Source: RGIG1993 sp964564225 (GTDB lineage Bacteria > Bacillota > Clostridia > Oscillospirales > CAG-272). Taken from it: a DNA stretch of 52,756 nucleotides. The notes under the pieces were generated by a model. It was not told the origin of the DNA. It saw only the letters and a list, made by a program, of their open reading frames with translations, and made no database searches. Where the stretch lies: positions 1 to 52,756 of the forward strand of contig CAZMAF010000003.1 of NCBI GenBank assembly GCA_964564225.1. The letters run 5' to 3'. Below, piece by piece: positions 7,653 to 16,300 of the stretch. Numbering within the stretch: the first letter of the stretch is position 1; the number at the start of each line of letters is the position of its first letter. Both the position numbers and the translations under genes were made by a program.

Positions 7653-8834
7653 ATGAAAAAGATTCTTCTTTTAGTTCTGGCAGTGCTTGTTCTGGTTGCT
7701 CTCGTTGCTTGCGGCGGCGAAACCACGACGGAAACTACCACGACACAGACTCCCGGTACGACGGAGGGCCCCGTTGTCACCACAACAGAGGGAACGGGCA
7801 ACACGGACGAAAATCCTGGTGACTCCGACTATACTCCTCTTTATAGCGAAGGCATCGACATCATGTACGGTCCTGACGCCAACTGGTGGGCAATTGATCC
7901 CTACGCTTATGATGGGGCGCCTGTCATGTTTGAAGATCATCACGCCTCCCTTAACTACGAGTGGGCAATGATTATCTCTGTTACGGAATCGGTTGAAGGC
8001 GTTTACGATATCCTTTTCCCTCCGATGACGAATGAGGAAACCGGTGAAATTGAGCGTTCACCTCATCCTGACCTTCAGTGGATCGTTACGATTGACGGCG
8101 TGGAGATCCAGATCGTTAATTTCTCTAACCAGTACGGCGATACCAGCGCTTCTTACGTTCGTATGGGCCTTGGTGAGTGGGAGCCTGTAGAAGGCAAGCA
8201 TACTTATAATATTTCCATCAGAATTGTTGACATCAATACCGGTAATATCGAGTTCTGGGCAAACTTTGCTGACGAGTCGATGGGCGGTAGCGGTTATACC
8301 TGGGACAGACCCTCTAAGATGGGTATCGTTGCCGATCCCGATGTTCCTACAAGCATGGAAATGCTCTGCGGCGATGGCGTGAACTATCTTGAAGGTATTT
8401 CGGGTCCCGGTTCGTCGGGTACTGAAACCTATACGTCGCTCTTTGACTATAACGTTAACTCCAAGCTCTGCACGGGCGATCTTGAAACTGCTATCGTTTT
8501 TGCGATCAGCGATAAGGTCACTGCGTTTGAAATCAAGGGTATGTCTCTCATGGGCGCAAACGACGATGATCCTTATACGAGCCGTGTTGTAAAGAAGTTT
8601 ACGCTGTATGGCACGAATGAAGAGGCTGCCGATGCTGCCGGCGACTATTGGAATCGTGTTTACTCGTATGAAGAAGAATCGCCTGTTGCCGTTAACTACG
8701 GTGAAAGATTCTTTGAATTCTCGACCGCGTCGACTTACCGTTACTACATGCTCGTTATTGAAAACGAGGATATGTATCAGTTCTCTGAGATCATTTTCTA
8801 CGTAACCAAGGGCGAGTGGGCAGTTACCGAGTAA
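7653..8834 (+). CDS. Lipoprotein paralog 3 with a C-terminal F5/8-type C-like domain
   Basis: The 393-residue lipoprotein (lipobox LVAC, Thr-rich linker) is more diverged from paralogs 1 and 2 in its middle part (EGIDIMYGPDANWWAIDPYAY). It keeps the same C-terminal layout: KGMSLMGANDDDPYTSR, KKFTLYGTNEEA, YGERFFEFSTASTYRYYMLVI and FSEIIFYV. That is again a discoidin-like fold. The first 100 nt of the gene are nearly identical to those of the other two copies, while the remainder has diverged. The start at 7653 is supported by AAAGGA. It has its own promoter and terminator. Ligand and role are unknown. Confidence 0.8.
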   Translation: MKKILLLVLAVLVLVALVACGGETTTETTTTQTPGTTEGPVVTTTEGTGNTDENPGDSDYTPLYSEGIDIMYGPDANWWAIDPYAYDGAPVMFEDHHASLNYEWAMIISVTESVEGVYDILFPPMTNEETGEIERSPHPDLQWIVTIDGVEIQIVNFSNQYGDTSASYVRMGLGEWEPVEGKHTYNISIRIVDINTGNIEFWANFADESMGGSGYTWDRPSKMGIVADPDVPTSMEMLCGDGVNYLEGISGPGSSGTETYTSLFDYNVNSKLCTGDLETAIVFAISDKVTAFEIKGMSLMGANDDDPYTSRVVKKFTLYGTNEEAADAAGDYWNRVYSYEEESPVAVNYGERFFEFSTASTYRYYMLVIENEDMYQFSEIIFYVTKGEWAVTE

Positions 8835-8861
8835 TTATCGGGCAATCGTATTTCGCTTTTC

Positions 8862-8901
8862 AAAAACCCATTTACCTCCACGGAGGTAAATGGGTTTTTT
8901 T
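8862..8901 (+). terminator. Terminator of lipoprotein 3
   Basis: The stem is AAACCCATTTACCTCC / GGAGGTAAATGGGTTT with a 2-nt loop, followed by a T run. It is close to symmetrical and could work in both directions. Confidence 0.92.
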
Positions 8902-9388
8902 GTTGCCATTACATAAAACAAACGCTCTCTTGATATGCGGGTGATACGCGGCTTTGATGGAACTTGTCCGAAAGTCTGTCCCGATGCCGGATTACTTAAC
9001 TGCGGGTGATACGCGGCTTCGATGGAGCTAGTATGACGAAAAAGGTGCTGATTTGATGAAGGCGTACAGATGTCCGCCGGCGAATACGGCAGGCAGTGAA
9101 GCAGCCGCGGATCTGAGAAGGTTGCGGCGCTTTTTCTTTTTGCCTTTGCTGCCTTTTATTTGATGCGCGCTGAATGGTTTTTGCAGAATTTTTTATGGTT
9201 GATGCGTGTTCAAGCGAAAGATGCAACCTTTGGTTGACAACGGCGACACGTGTTTGCGCGGATTTGTGTGCAACTGTTAGTTGACAGCCTGACAGAGCGA
9301 CGGCGTTAACTTTTGTATAGCGATGACCTTGGCATAGTGGCAACCCTTGTATAAAAGGAGTTAAACTTTATATAAAAGACTTTAAATA

Positions 9389-9476
9389 AAAAAGGGAAGC
9401 AAAACGATCTGAAAAGGGGAGCAAAACGATCTGAAAAGGGGAGCAAAACGATCTGAAAAGGGGAGCAAAACGATCT
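9389..9476. repeat. Four tandem 22-bp repeats upstream of the vWA-tubulin operon
   Basis: The copies run 9389-9410, 9411-9432, 9433-9454 and 9455-9476, with the core GGGGAGCAAAACGATCT. Copies 2 to 4 are identical and copy 1 has two or three changes. The repeats adjoin directly with no spacers, so this is not a CRISPR. They sit about 180 bp upstream of the putative promoter, where multiple sites for a DNA-binding protein would be plausible. Confidence 0.9.
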
Positions 9477-9652
9477 GACGTGCGATTTGCGCGGGAGCAA
9501 ATGTAAATAATCTGTAAATAATTCAATTTTGTTCGGCGGGGTTGAGGATGTTCAATCGTTATTTATTTACGGCAATTGGTAATTTGTTAAAAAAATATTT
9601 GAAAAATATGGAGAAAGTCTGATGTTCATGTGAATAAATTTGCGTTTTCCTC

Positions 9653-9681
9653 TTGATTTTTTACGGAATATATTATATAAT
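9653..9681 (+). promoter_or_regulatory. Sigma-A promoter of the vWA-tubulin operon
   Basis: TTGATT (9653-9658), a 17-bp spacer and the consensus TATAAT (9676-9681). No other strong promoter or poly-T terminator is seen between here and 29305, so the six genes may form one transcript of nearly 20 kb. Confidence 0.6.
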
Positions 9682-9809
9682 TAAAAAACAAAGTCTGTTC
9701 TTTAAATATATAACCTTAGATTTTATTTAAAATATGTGTTTTGATTTCGCAGTTCTTTGTTGACTCTTTTTTAAAATTGCAACTATCTTTGTACCTCGGG
9801 GGAATATTT

Positions 9810-12800
9810 ATGTTGAAGTTCACACATAGGCTTACGTCGGTATTGCTTGCTGTTTTTTGTCTTCTGCCGCTTTTTTCGATGGGTGCTTCTGCTTCGTCTT
9901 CTCAAAGCGACGGCGATCAGGCTCTTTACGTTGAGAAATACGTTTCGGTACTTTACGATAACTCAGGCTCTATGCTTAACAAGGACAACCGTTCTTATTA
10001 CGCAACCTATGCCTTTCAGATGCTGGCTTCGCTGATGAATTCGAGCGATAAGCTCTGGGTTACGCCGATGAACGTTAATGCAAAAACGTCTGCGACGGTG
10101 AGCAATTCCAGGCTGTTTACTTTTTCAGATAATCGGGAAAATGATATCAAGACCTTCGTTTCCGAATATCTGGCACAAGGCAAGCCTCTTGCTCCGGTCA
10201 GCGGCGCTCCTACGCCGCTATCTTCGATTTCGGTAGCGCGGGAACGTCTTTTCAAGACGGATGATATTAACGGTTATACCGATAACCGCGATCGCAAGCG
10301 TTGGCTTGTCATTATGACCGACGGTATTTTTACCGACGACAGCGGTGAATTGCCTGTCGAGCGCGCTGTCGAGGAAATGATGCGCGAGCTTGACGAGAAC
10401 CCCGATCTGAACATTATCTATCTCGGTATGGGCGATGCCGCTGACCTCGGTAAGTCGACTTATACCGATAATAAAACCGAAAAGCAGAATCCTTTGTATT
10501 CCCGTTATGCGGGACGGTTTTACGGATTCAAAGCGAATACTGCCGAAAACGTCGTGGCTTCGATGCGCGACGTCGTCAATCTGATGTCTGATCGCTACAC
10601 GCTCAATGAAACGGCGGAAGATTTCATTACGCTGTCAGACGATAAAAAGACTGCGACCGTCAAGCTTTCCTACGTTTCCTTTCCCTTGCAGAGCATTTCC
10701 TTTGCCGTTCAGAATTTCGGCGGCAATTTGAACAAGGCAATCTATTCGGGCGTGACCTTCACCCCCGATAACTGTGTGATCACGCCGCCGACCGAGCTTG
10801 GTATGCAGAGCGGCGCGACGGGTATTATCCGCGATAACAGTCAAAATCCCATTCTTTTCAATACCGCCGATTCGTTGGGCGATCTCGTCCTCTGTTTCGA
10901 CACGCCGGTGGAAAAGGAAAACATCGCTCTGATGGCAGAGCCCTCGCTTTACATACGCCCCGTCTTTGAGTACGAACAAAACGGACAGTGGGTTGAGGGT
11001 AGTGAAGTCGACGTGATGAAGTACGTTTCGGCGGGCGACAAGATCAAGGTTGGTTACCGCGTGTATAACGGTGCGACGGGCAAGCCCTACACCGATCTTG
11101 CGGCGCAGCTTCCAGGCGAGACCTTCGCGACTGTATACGTTGGCAATACGCTTTTTGCCGATAAGCTGAAGGAAATGTCGGATGAGATAACGCTTTCGGT
11201 CGGATCTAATCCGATTAAACTGAACGTCAGTCTGATGGACGGCGTTTACCGCCTTGAAAAGACGGTGGATATTAAGATTATCGGCTCGACGGCAGGTTAC
11301 AGCATGACGGCGACGCATACGCCTGCCGACAGCGCTGCTCCCAACAAGACGACGAGCATCTTTACGCCCCGAAAAGATAATGCGGCGATGACGGCTGCCG
11401 AGCTTTCGGAGTATACCGCGACGGTCACCGTTAAGAATATGGAGGGCGTTACCGTTCTGACGGGCGCTGAGGCGGTGCTTCGTGACGACGGCACGTATCT
11501 CGTTGAGCTTGACCTTTCTTCTCAGCCCTTCGGTGAATATTCGCTTGAGCTTTCGCTCTCGCACAATTACTATCCCATCACCCTTTCGGCGCAGGCTTTG
11601 CCGCAGTACTATCCCGCGGAGGTTGCGCTTGATATTGAAGGGGAAAGCGAGATTACCAAAACGCAGAACGGTTTTGAACGCGGACAGTATCGGGCGATCA
11701 CCTTCACCCTTTCTGCCGACGGTAAGGCGCTTGATTTCAACAACGGACTTCTCGATTATGAATTGAAATTCGGCAATACGGTGATTGATAAGACGGCATA
11801 CACCGTTTCGGGTAATAAGCTGAGTTTTGTTCCCGATTATGATACGGTGGGCGCGCTTCTCAGCCGGAATCCTGCCGAGTACGCCATTACGCTGTCAGTA
11901 TCGTCCCAAACGCATTCTCATCTGACAGACACCAAAACGGCAAAGCTGATCCTGACCGCAACGCAGCTTGAGGTTATTCTTGTAAAAAACGATCAGCTTC
12001 CCATTGACCGTTTCGATATTCAGAATACGCCTGCCGAGATGTGCTTTGCCGTGATTTGCGACGACACCTATCTTACCGAAGACGAGCTTCTCGTGGCGCT
12101 CGGACAGAAGGAAATGGATGAGGCAACGAAAACAGTCGGTACGCTGACGATCACGAGTGATTGGTGTGACAACTTCTGGTATCCCGTGAATTTGTCAACT
12201 CCCGAGATTGTCGCAATGACAGTGGACGGCAAGACGGTCGATTGCGTGAAGGTTGTGATCGAGGCGGGACATATCGGTTTCGTGCGTGAGCATCTGACTT
12301 CGTGGTTCATCCCGAGCGGTGACAAGCCGATCGTGGCAAGATATGAAAACGCTTCCGCTTCGGCAGAGGTTGAATCGGCGTTTGTGCTTGCGACTTCGAC
12401 AGGATGGTCGTATTTCTGGCGACTTCTGGTTATTATACTTTGGATTCAAATTTTCCTCGGTTTGGTTTTGAATGCCAAAGTACCCCGTCACGACAGGGGT
12501 TATTTCGTTTGCCTGCAGATCGGTAATACCTCCTCGGGCAAGCCTACCGTCAAGATCACGCCCGTGAACATGACTTTTATGGCGCGCGCTGTTCCGCTTC
12601 GTTGGATTATCCCCTTCTATCCTGTTATGGCGCAGAAAGAGATGGGCGACATTAACGATCATATTGTGTTTAACTTCCGTCATATCGAAAGAGGCGCAAA
12701 CGGCAAGACTGCTTCGCTCGATAAGACGGTGGATAAGGTAGTGTTCAAAAAATCGGCTTTGATTTTTAACGTGAGAAATCTCAGCGGCGACTCTGCCGAA

Positions 12801-13082
12801 GAATTCAGGCACTACGTAAGCGACTGCGCAAAACAGCCGAGCCCTACGTCTGCGAATCTGACACCCAGGACTTTGACGAACGAGAAGTTGCGCAATCTGC
12901 TTCCGCCCGTTATCGAGCATAACGACGTAGGCGCGGCATCGAATTACATCCCGAGAAATAGTGTGTGCCGCCGCTTCAGCAGAGATAACGTATATGCTTT
13001 TTACTCCGAACGTACCGGTTCGGGCGGTAAGGTAACGCTGGAACGGTTGATTGACGTTGTATTCTTCGTTCCCAAAGCTTAA
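9810..13082 (+). CDS. Secreted/transmembrane von Willebrand factor A protein of the tubulin-like operon
   Basis: The protein has 1,090 residues. Residues 1-28 are a Sec signal peptide (MLKFTHRLTSVLLAVFCLLP, then GASAS). A vWA domain follows with an apparently complete MIDAS: DNSGS at 50-54, a downstream GAPTPLSS Thr, and IMTDGIF near 168-174. Several beta-rich, Ig-like segments make up about 330-840. A single TM helix near 865-890 (YFWRLLVIILWIQIFLGLVL) precedes a roughly 200-residue tail that should be cytoplasmic. The topology thus joins an outside metal-ion-dependent adhesion or sensing domain to an inside tail that could reach the tubulin-like partners. The ATG at 9810 has the SD GGGGGA; the open frame upstream to 9741 is AT-rich leader. 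It is the first gene of the operon, and the function is inferred only from domains and neighbours. Confidence 0.85.
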   Translation: MLKFTHRLTSVLLAVFCLLPLFSMGASASSSQSDGDQALYVEKYVSVLYDNSGSMLNKDNRSYYATYAFQMLASLMNSSDKLWVTPMNVNAKTSATVSNSRLFTFSDNRENDIKTFVSEYLAQGKPLAPVSGAPTPLSSISVARERLFKTDDINGYTDNRDRKRWLVIMTDGIFTDDSGELPVERAVEEMMRELDENPDLNIIYLGMGDAADLGKSTYTDNKTEKQNPLYSRYAGRFYGFKANTAENVVASMRDVVNLMSDRYTLNETAEDFITLSDDKKTATVKLSYVSFPLQSISFAVQNFGGNLNKAIYSGVTFTPDNCVITPPTELGMQSGATGIIRDNSQNPILFNTADSLGDLVLCFDTPVEKENIALMAEPSLYIRPVFEYEQNGQWVEGSEVDVMKYVSAGDKIKVGYRVYNGATGKPYTDLAAQLPGETFATVYVGNTLFADKLKEMSDEITLSVGSNPIKLNVSLMDGVYRLEKTVDIKIIGSTAGYSMTATHTPADSAAPNKTTSIFTPRKDNAAMTAAELSEYTATVTVKNMEGVTVLTGAEAVLRDDGTYLVELDLSSQPFGEYSLELSLSHNYYPITLSAQALPQYYPAEVALDIEGESEITKTQNGFERGQYRAITFTLSADGKALDFNNGLLDYELKFGNTVIDKTAYTVSGNKLSFVPDYDTVGALLSRNPAEYAITLSVSSQTHSHLTDTKTAKLILTATQLEVILVKNDQLPIDRFDIQNTPAEMCFAVICDDTYLTEDELLVALGQKEMDEATKTVGTLTITSDWCDNFWYPVNLSTPEIVAMTVDGKTVDCVKVVIEAGHIGFVREHLTSWFIPSGDKPIVARYENASASAEVESAFVLATSTGWSYFWRLLVIILWIQIFLGLVLNAKVPRHDRGYFVCLQIGNTSSGKPTVKITPVNMTFMARAVPLRWIIPFYPVMAQKEMGDINDHIVFNFRHIERGANGKTASLDKTVDKVVFKKSALIFNVRNLSGDSAEEFRHYVSDCAKQPSPTSANLTPRTLTNEKLRNLLPPVIEHNDVGAASNYIPRNSVCRRFSRDNVYAFYSERTGSGGKVTLERLIDVVFFVPKA

Positions 13083-13332
13083 ACAGCTTCTATACCCGAC
13101 GCTTCGGCGTCGGGTGTCGGAAGGCGCTTCGTCTGATCGGCAATTTGGCGAAGACGCCCGATAGATTTCCCACTCTTGCCGGGAGGATAAAGCTTCCTCT
13201 TTACGGGAGAGTAAAACTTCGTGAAAATAAAAAAGTGAAAAGAGGGCTTTCCTTTTGGTAAAAGCTACCCGACGGCAACGGGTATTACGGCTTTTGAAGG
13301 GGGAAAGACCGCAAAATGAAAGAAGGGACATT
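13083..13332 (+). other. Intra-operon spacer with structured RNA between vWA and tubulin-like 1
   Basis: This 250-bp gap carries ACCCGACGC-TTCG-GCGTCGGGT (13094-13115), a 9-bp stem capped by a UUCG tetraloop with no T run. It also carries a looser stem CGTCT / AGACG (about 13126-13154). TACCCG / CGGGTA (13266-13284) lies about 50 nt before the next ATG. Without a U tract these look like mRNA-stabilising or processing elements and not terminators, and they could uncouple vWA expression from the downstream genes. Confidence 0.5.
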
Positions 13333-16300
13333 ATGAAAAACATTCTTCTCATCGGTGTTGGCGGAACAGGCAGCTCCGCGGTTGACGCGCTTTATTATAA
13401 GCTGCGCGAAATGGGCAACAACGCCGACAACAAGGTAACGGCGCTCGTATTTGATACCGATATCGGCAGTATTTCGGGTATCAGCGAGGCAAGAAGTATC
13501 AGTATGGCGGATACGGCAGGTGTCGGTACGGTCTGTGACCGTCTCGGCGCGGATGCCGTCAGCGACTGGTTTCCTTACGACATACCCTCGGTGCGCGCGC
13601 AGGATCTGACCTACGGTGCATCGCAGTGGCGTAAAAAGAGTTACCTTGCTTTTCTGAATGCTATGAACAAGCAGGCATCGTATTCGACCTTTGTCAGAGC
13701 GCTTGAGGAGGTCGGTCAGGATCCCGGCGAGGCTTGCGAGATCTACGTGATCGCCTCGATTGCAGGCGGTACGGGCTCAGGCTCGTTTATTCCGATCGCG
13801 CTTTTTGCCAAGCGTTTCTTGCGCGAAAAGATGAACCGCGATCCTATTGTCAACGCGATGATCGCGCTTCCCGAGATTTATGAAGAAAGTCAATCACCCG
13901 ATAACCGTGTGAAAATTTACGCAAACGCTTATGCGATCTTGCGTGAATTGAACGCGATCAATCTTGTGGCGCGTGGCTATAACAAAGAAATCCGCGACGG
14001 TATCGACGGCGAGGGCAAGAACAAGAAAGCGCCGATCCGCTTTACCATCGGCTCGCCTCTCATCCGCAACGTAGGCGTGCTTTTTGACGCTTCCAATTCC
14101 GACTATTGGACACCCGACGCAGCGCCCTTCAATCAGGTATTTATGCTTGACCGTATGCCTTGCGTGCATTCCATTCATGCGCACGACATCATTCTGGCAA
14201 ATTCGATGTACGCAATCATCGGTACGCAGATGGGAGCGCGCTTCCAGAGCGTGCAGAACAATTCTGCAACCCTGCTTTCGCAGAACAATGGCTCGAACGC
14301 CATTTACGCCGGTATTTCGACGGCAGAGCTTCGCTTCCCGAGAGAAGCGATTCTGAACTATCTTGCTCATGAAAAGGCGTATCGCGCCTGCGAGGACGAA
14401 TGGCTGCTGCTTTACCGCGCGACTGAAGAAGCCATCCGCGAAAAGGAAGAGCTTGCGCGCGAAAGCAAGACACGTTTCTTTATGGGCGACGGTGTGTATG
14501 CCAATATGCTCCTGACCGAGCTGAACAATCAGTATACAACGCCGACGGGCAACGTCACCGATCTTATCGACAGAACGACCTCGGTTTATGACGAGGAAGG
14601 CAAAAAAACACAGTATACCTCGGTGGACACTTATTTCCGCCGTCTGACCGATGCGATCTCTGCCCGTCTTGCCGCAAACGGCGCGACCTCGGGTGAAGAT
14701 CTCGCCGCGCAGATGGCTTCGATGAAGATCGAGAAATGTCCATCCTTCTTCGAGCGTATTTTCGGTAAGTCAGCGCTTCGCAATACGGTTGCTGAAAACG
14801 CCGAAATGCTTGCCCGCGGATTTTTCGATTATTTTGCCGCATCGGTCGAATTTATCCGCAATTCCACCACTTCGCTTACCGAGGCGATCCTCACCTTCAA
14901 AAAGGAAAAAGATCCCCTTGCCAATACCGAGCTTTCTCTCATTGCCAATATTCTGATGAAAGACGGTAAATATATTCATCCCGTTGCCGCAATGGTTCAG
15001 CTTTGCCGCTTCAAATCGAAGCTTTCGGCGTATCTTCAGCCCAAGAAGAAGTCGGAGTGGGCGGCGCTGAAAAACGGAACGGCAGATATGCTTCCCGCAG
15101 GCGTATTCCAGTCGGGCGGCGTGCCGGGCGGCGTGAAGCTGAAGGCTGCCAAGAGCGCGTATGCCAAGTACGGTGACGACCGCTTTGACAGACTTGCGCG
15201 TTCGACCGAAGAATACCGCTCGGCGCGTACCGATCCTTATACCGACAACGCTTACCTTCTGAACGATGCCGCGTTCAGTCTGGAAGCTTTCCGCGCGCAG
15301 ACACGCGAACAGTTTGTGTATGCTGTTCTGGTGCGTGTTTCGCATTACGTCGACGGTCTGATTGAAAAATACCGCGATTTCTTCCGCCGTTTTGAAGATG
15401 CCCGTCAGGACCTTGCCGAGGCAGTCAAGACTGCCAAGCGCCGCGACAGCGGACGTGTGGACAGCGTGCTGAACGTTTATTCTTCCGAGAAAGAAAAGGA
15501 ACGCATCTTACAGAACGTTCTGGGTTCTGCCGTTGAGGATGAGCGTGAGGTTGCCGAGAATGAGCATATTACGGGCGAGAGCGTATTTTCGCTTTGTTAT
15601 ACCCAGCTTGCCGCTGAGGTGACAAGCGATATTTCCCGCATGGAATCGCTGGAGCTTTCATTTTCTTCGCTCTTTGACGGCATGGTTAAGAATTACGAGA
15701 AGACGATCCGCAACACGTCGGCGTATAAGGAGCTTGACAAGCTCGACGTCTTCCGCGCTCTCTGGAACAGCAGTCTTCTGAAAAACGAAAATCCCGAAAA
15801 TAATCTGCGCGAGTATCTGACGAAGGCGCTCGATATCGCCAAGCCTTCGCTCGTGGTCGATACCCGTCCGAAGAAGGGCGATGCGGTTCAGCCGCACGAA
15901 ATTCTTGTGGCAATGATGTCGCGCAATACGGCGCACCGTCTGAAGCTCGATGCCGACCGTTACGGTATTACCGTGATGGCAAACGGCGCGACCGAGCAGG
16001 TTGTTCTGGAATCCTGCGCCGAGCAATTTATGAAGAAGTATACCGGCAATGACGCGCTTTCGGTATCGGTCGTACCCGGTGTACCCGACAACGTCCTTTA
16101 CGTGACGGGCGAAAAGACCAACATTACGCCCTTGCGTATCACGAAGTTTGACGAGCTGTCGAACAATCCGGTCTATTTCAGCTATTATCAGGAGGCACTT
16201 GCCAACAGCCTGAAATTTGAAACGGATATGTGGAATCCGCATATCGGCTTCAATCTCCAGCGCCGCGGTTACCTGCCTTATATGAACCCCGAGATGGAAG

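Larger units (their letters stand above)
8902..9809. other. Gene-free region upstream of the vWA-tubulin operon
   Basis: These roughly 900 bp contain no convincing gene. A 26-bp direct repeat beginning TGCGGGTGATACGCGGCTT occurs at 8936-8961 and 9001-9026 (one mismatch). Small inverted repeats GCAACC-TTT-GGTTG and GCAACT-GTT-AGTTG lie at 9223-9236 and 9270-9283. A possible weak terminator, GCCGC / GCGGC then CTTTTT, lies near 9103-9134. A 22-bp tandem repeat lies at 9389-9476. Two TGTAAATAAT copies near 9502-9520 are facing a TTATTTAC near 9560. The promoter of the operon is at 9653-9681, with a 130-nt leader. Such a long non-coding stretch next to a large accessory operon suggests a regulatory region or a past insertion boundary. 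Confidence 0.6.

Noticed and set aside
9389..9476. CRISPR array
   Set aside because: The 22-bp units are directly adjacent with no spacers, and no cas gene is present.
8902..9500. Plasmid-type iteron replication origin
   Set aside because: The tandem repeats look iteron-like, but neighbours on both sides include core chromosomal genes and no replication initiator gene is present.
13255..13332. N-terminal extension of tubulin-like 1
   Set aside because: The frame extends 26 codons upstream, but the fold starts at MKNILLIG and the SD GAAGGGA sits just before that ATG.
12195..13352. 385-codon minus-strand frame over the vWA gene end
   Set aside because: It has no SD or motifs and overlaps the vWA TM and tail coding region and the following spacer.
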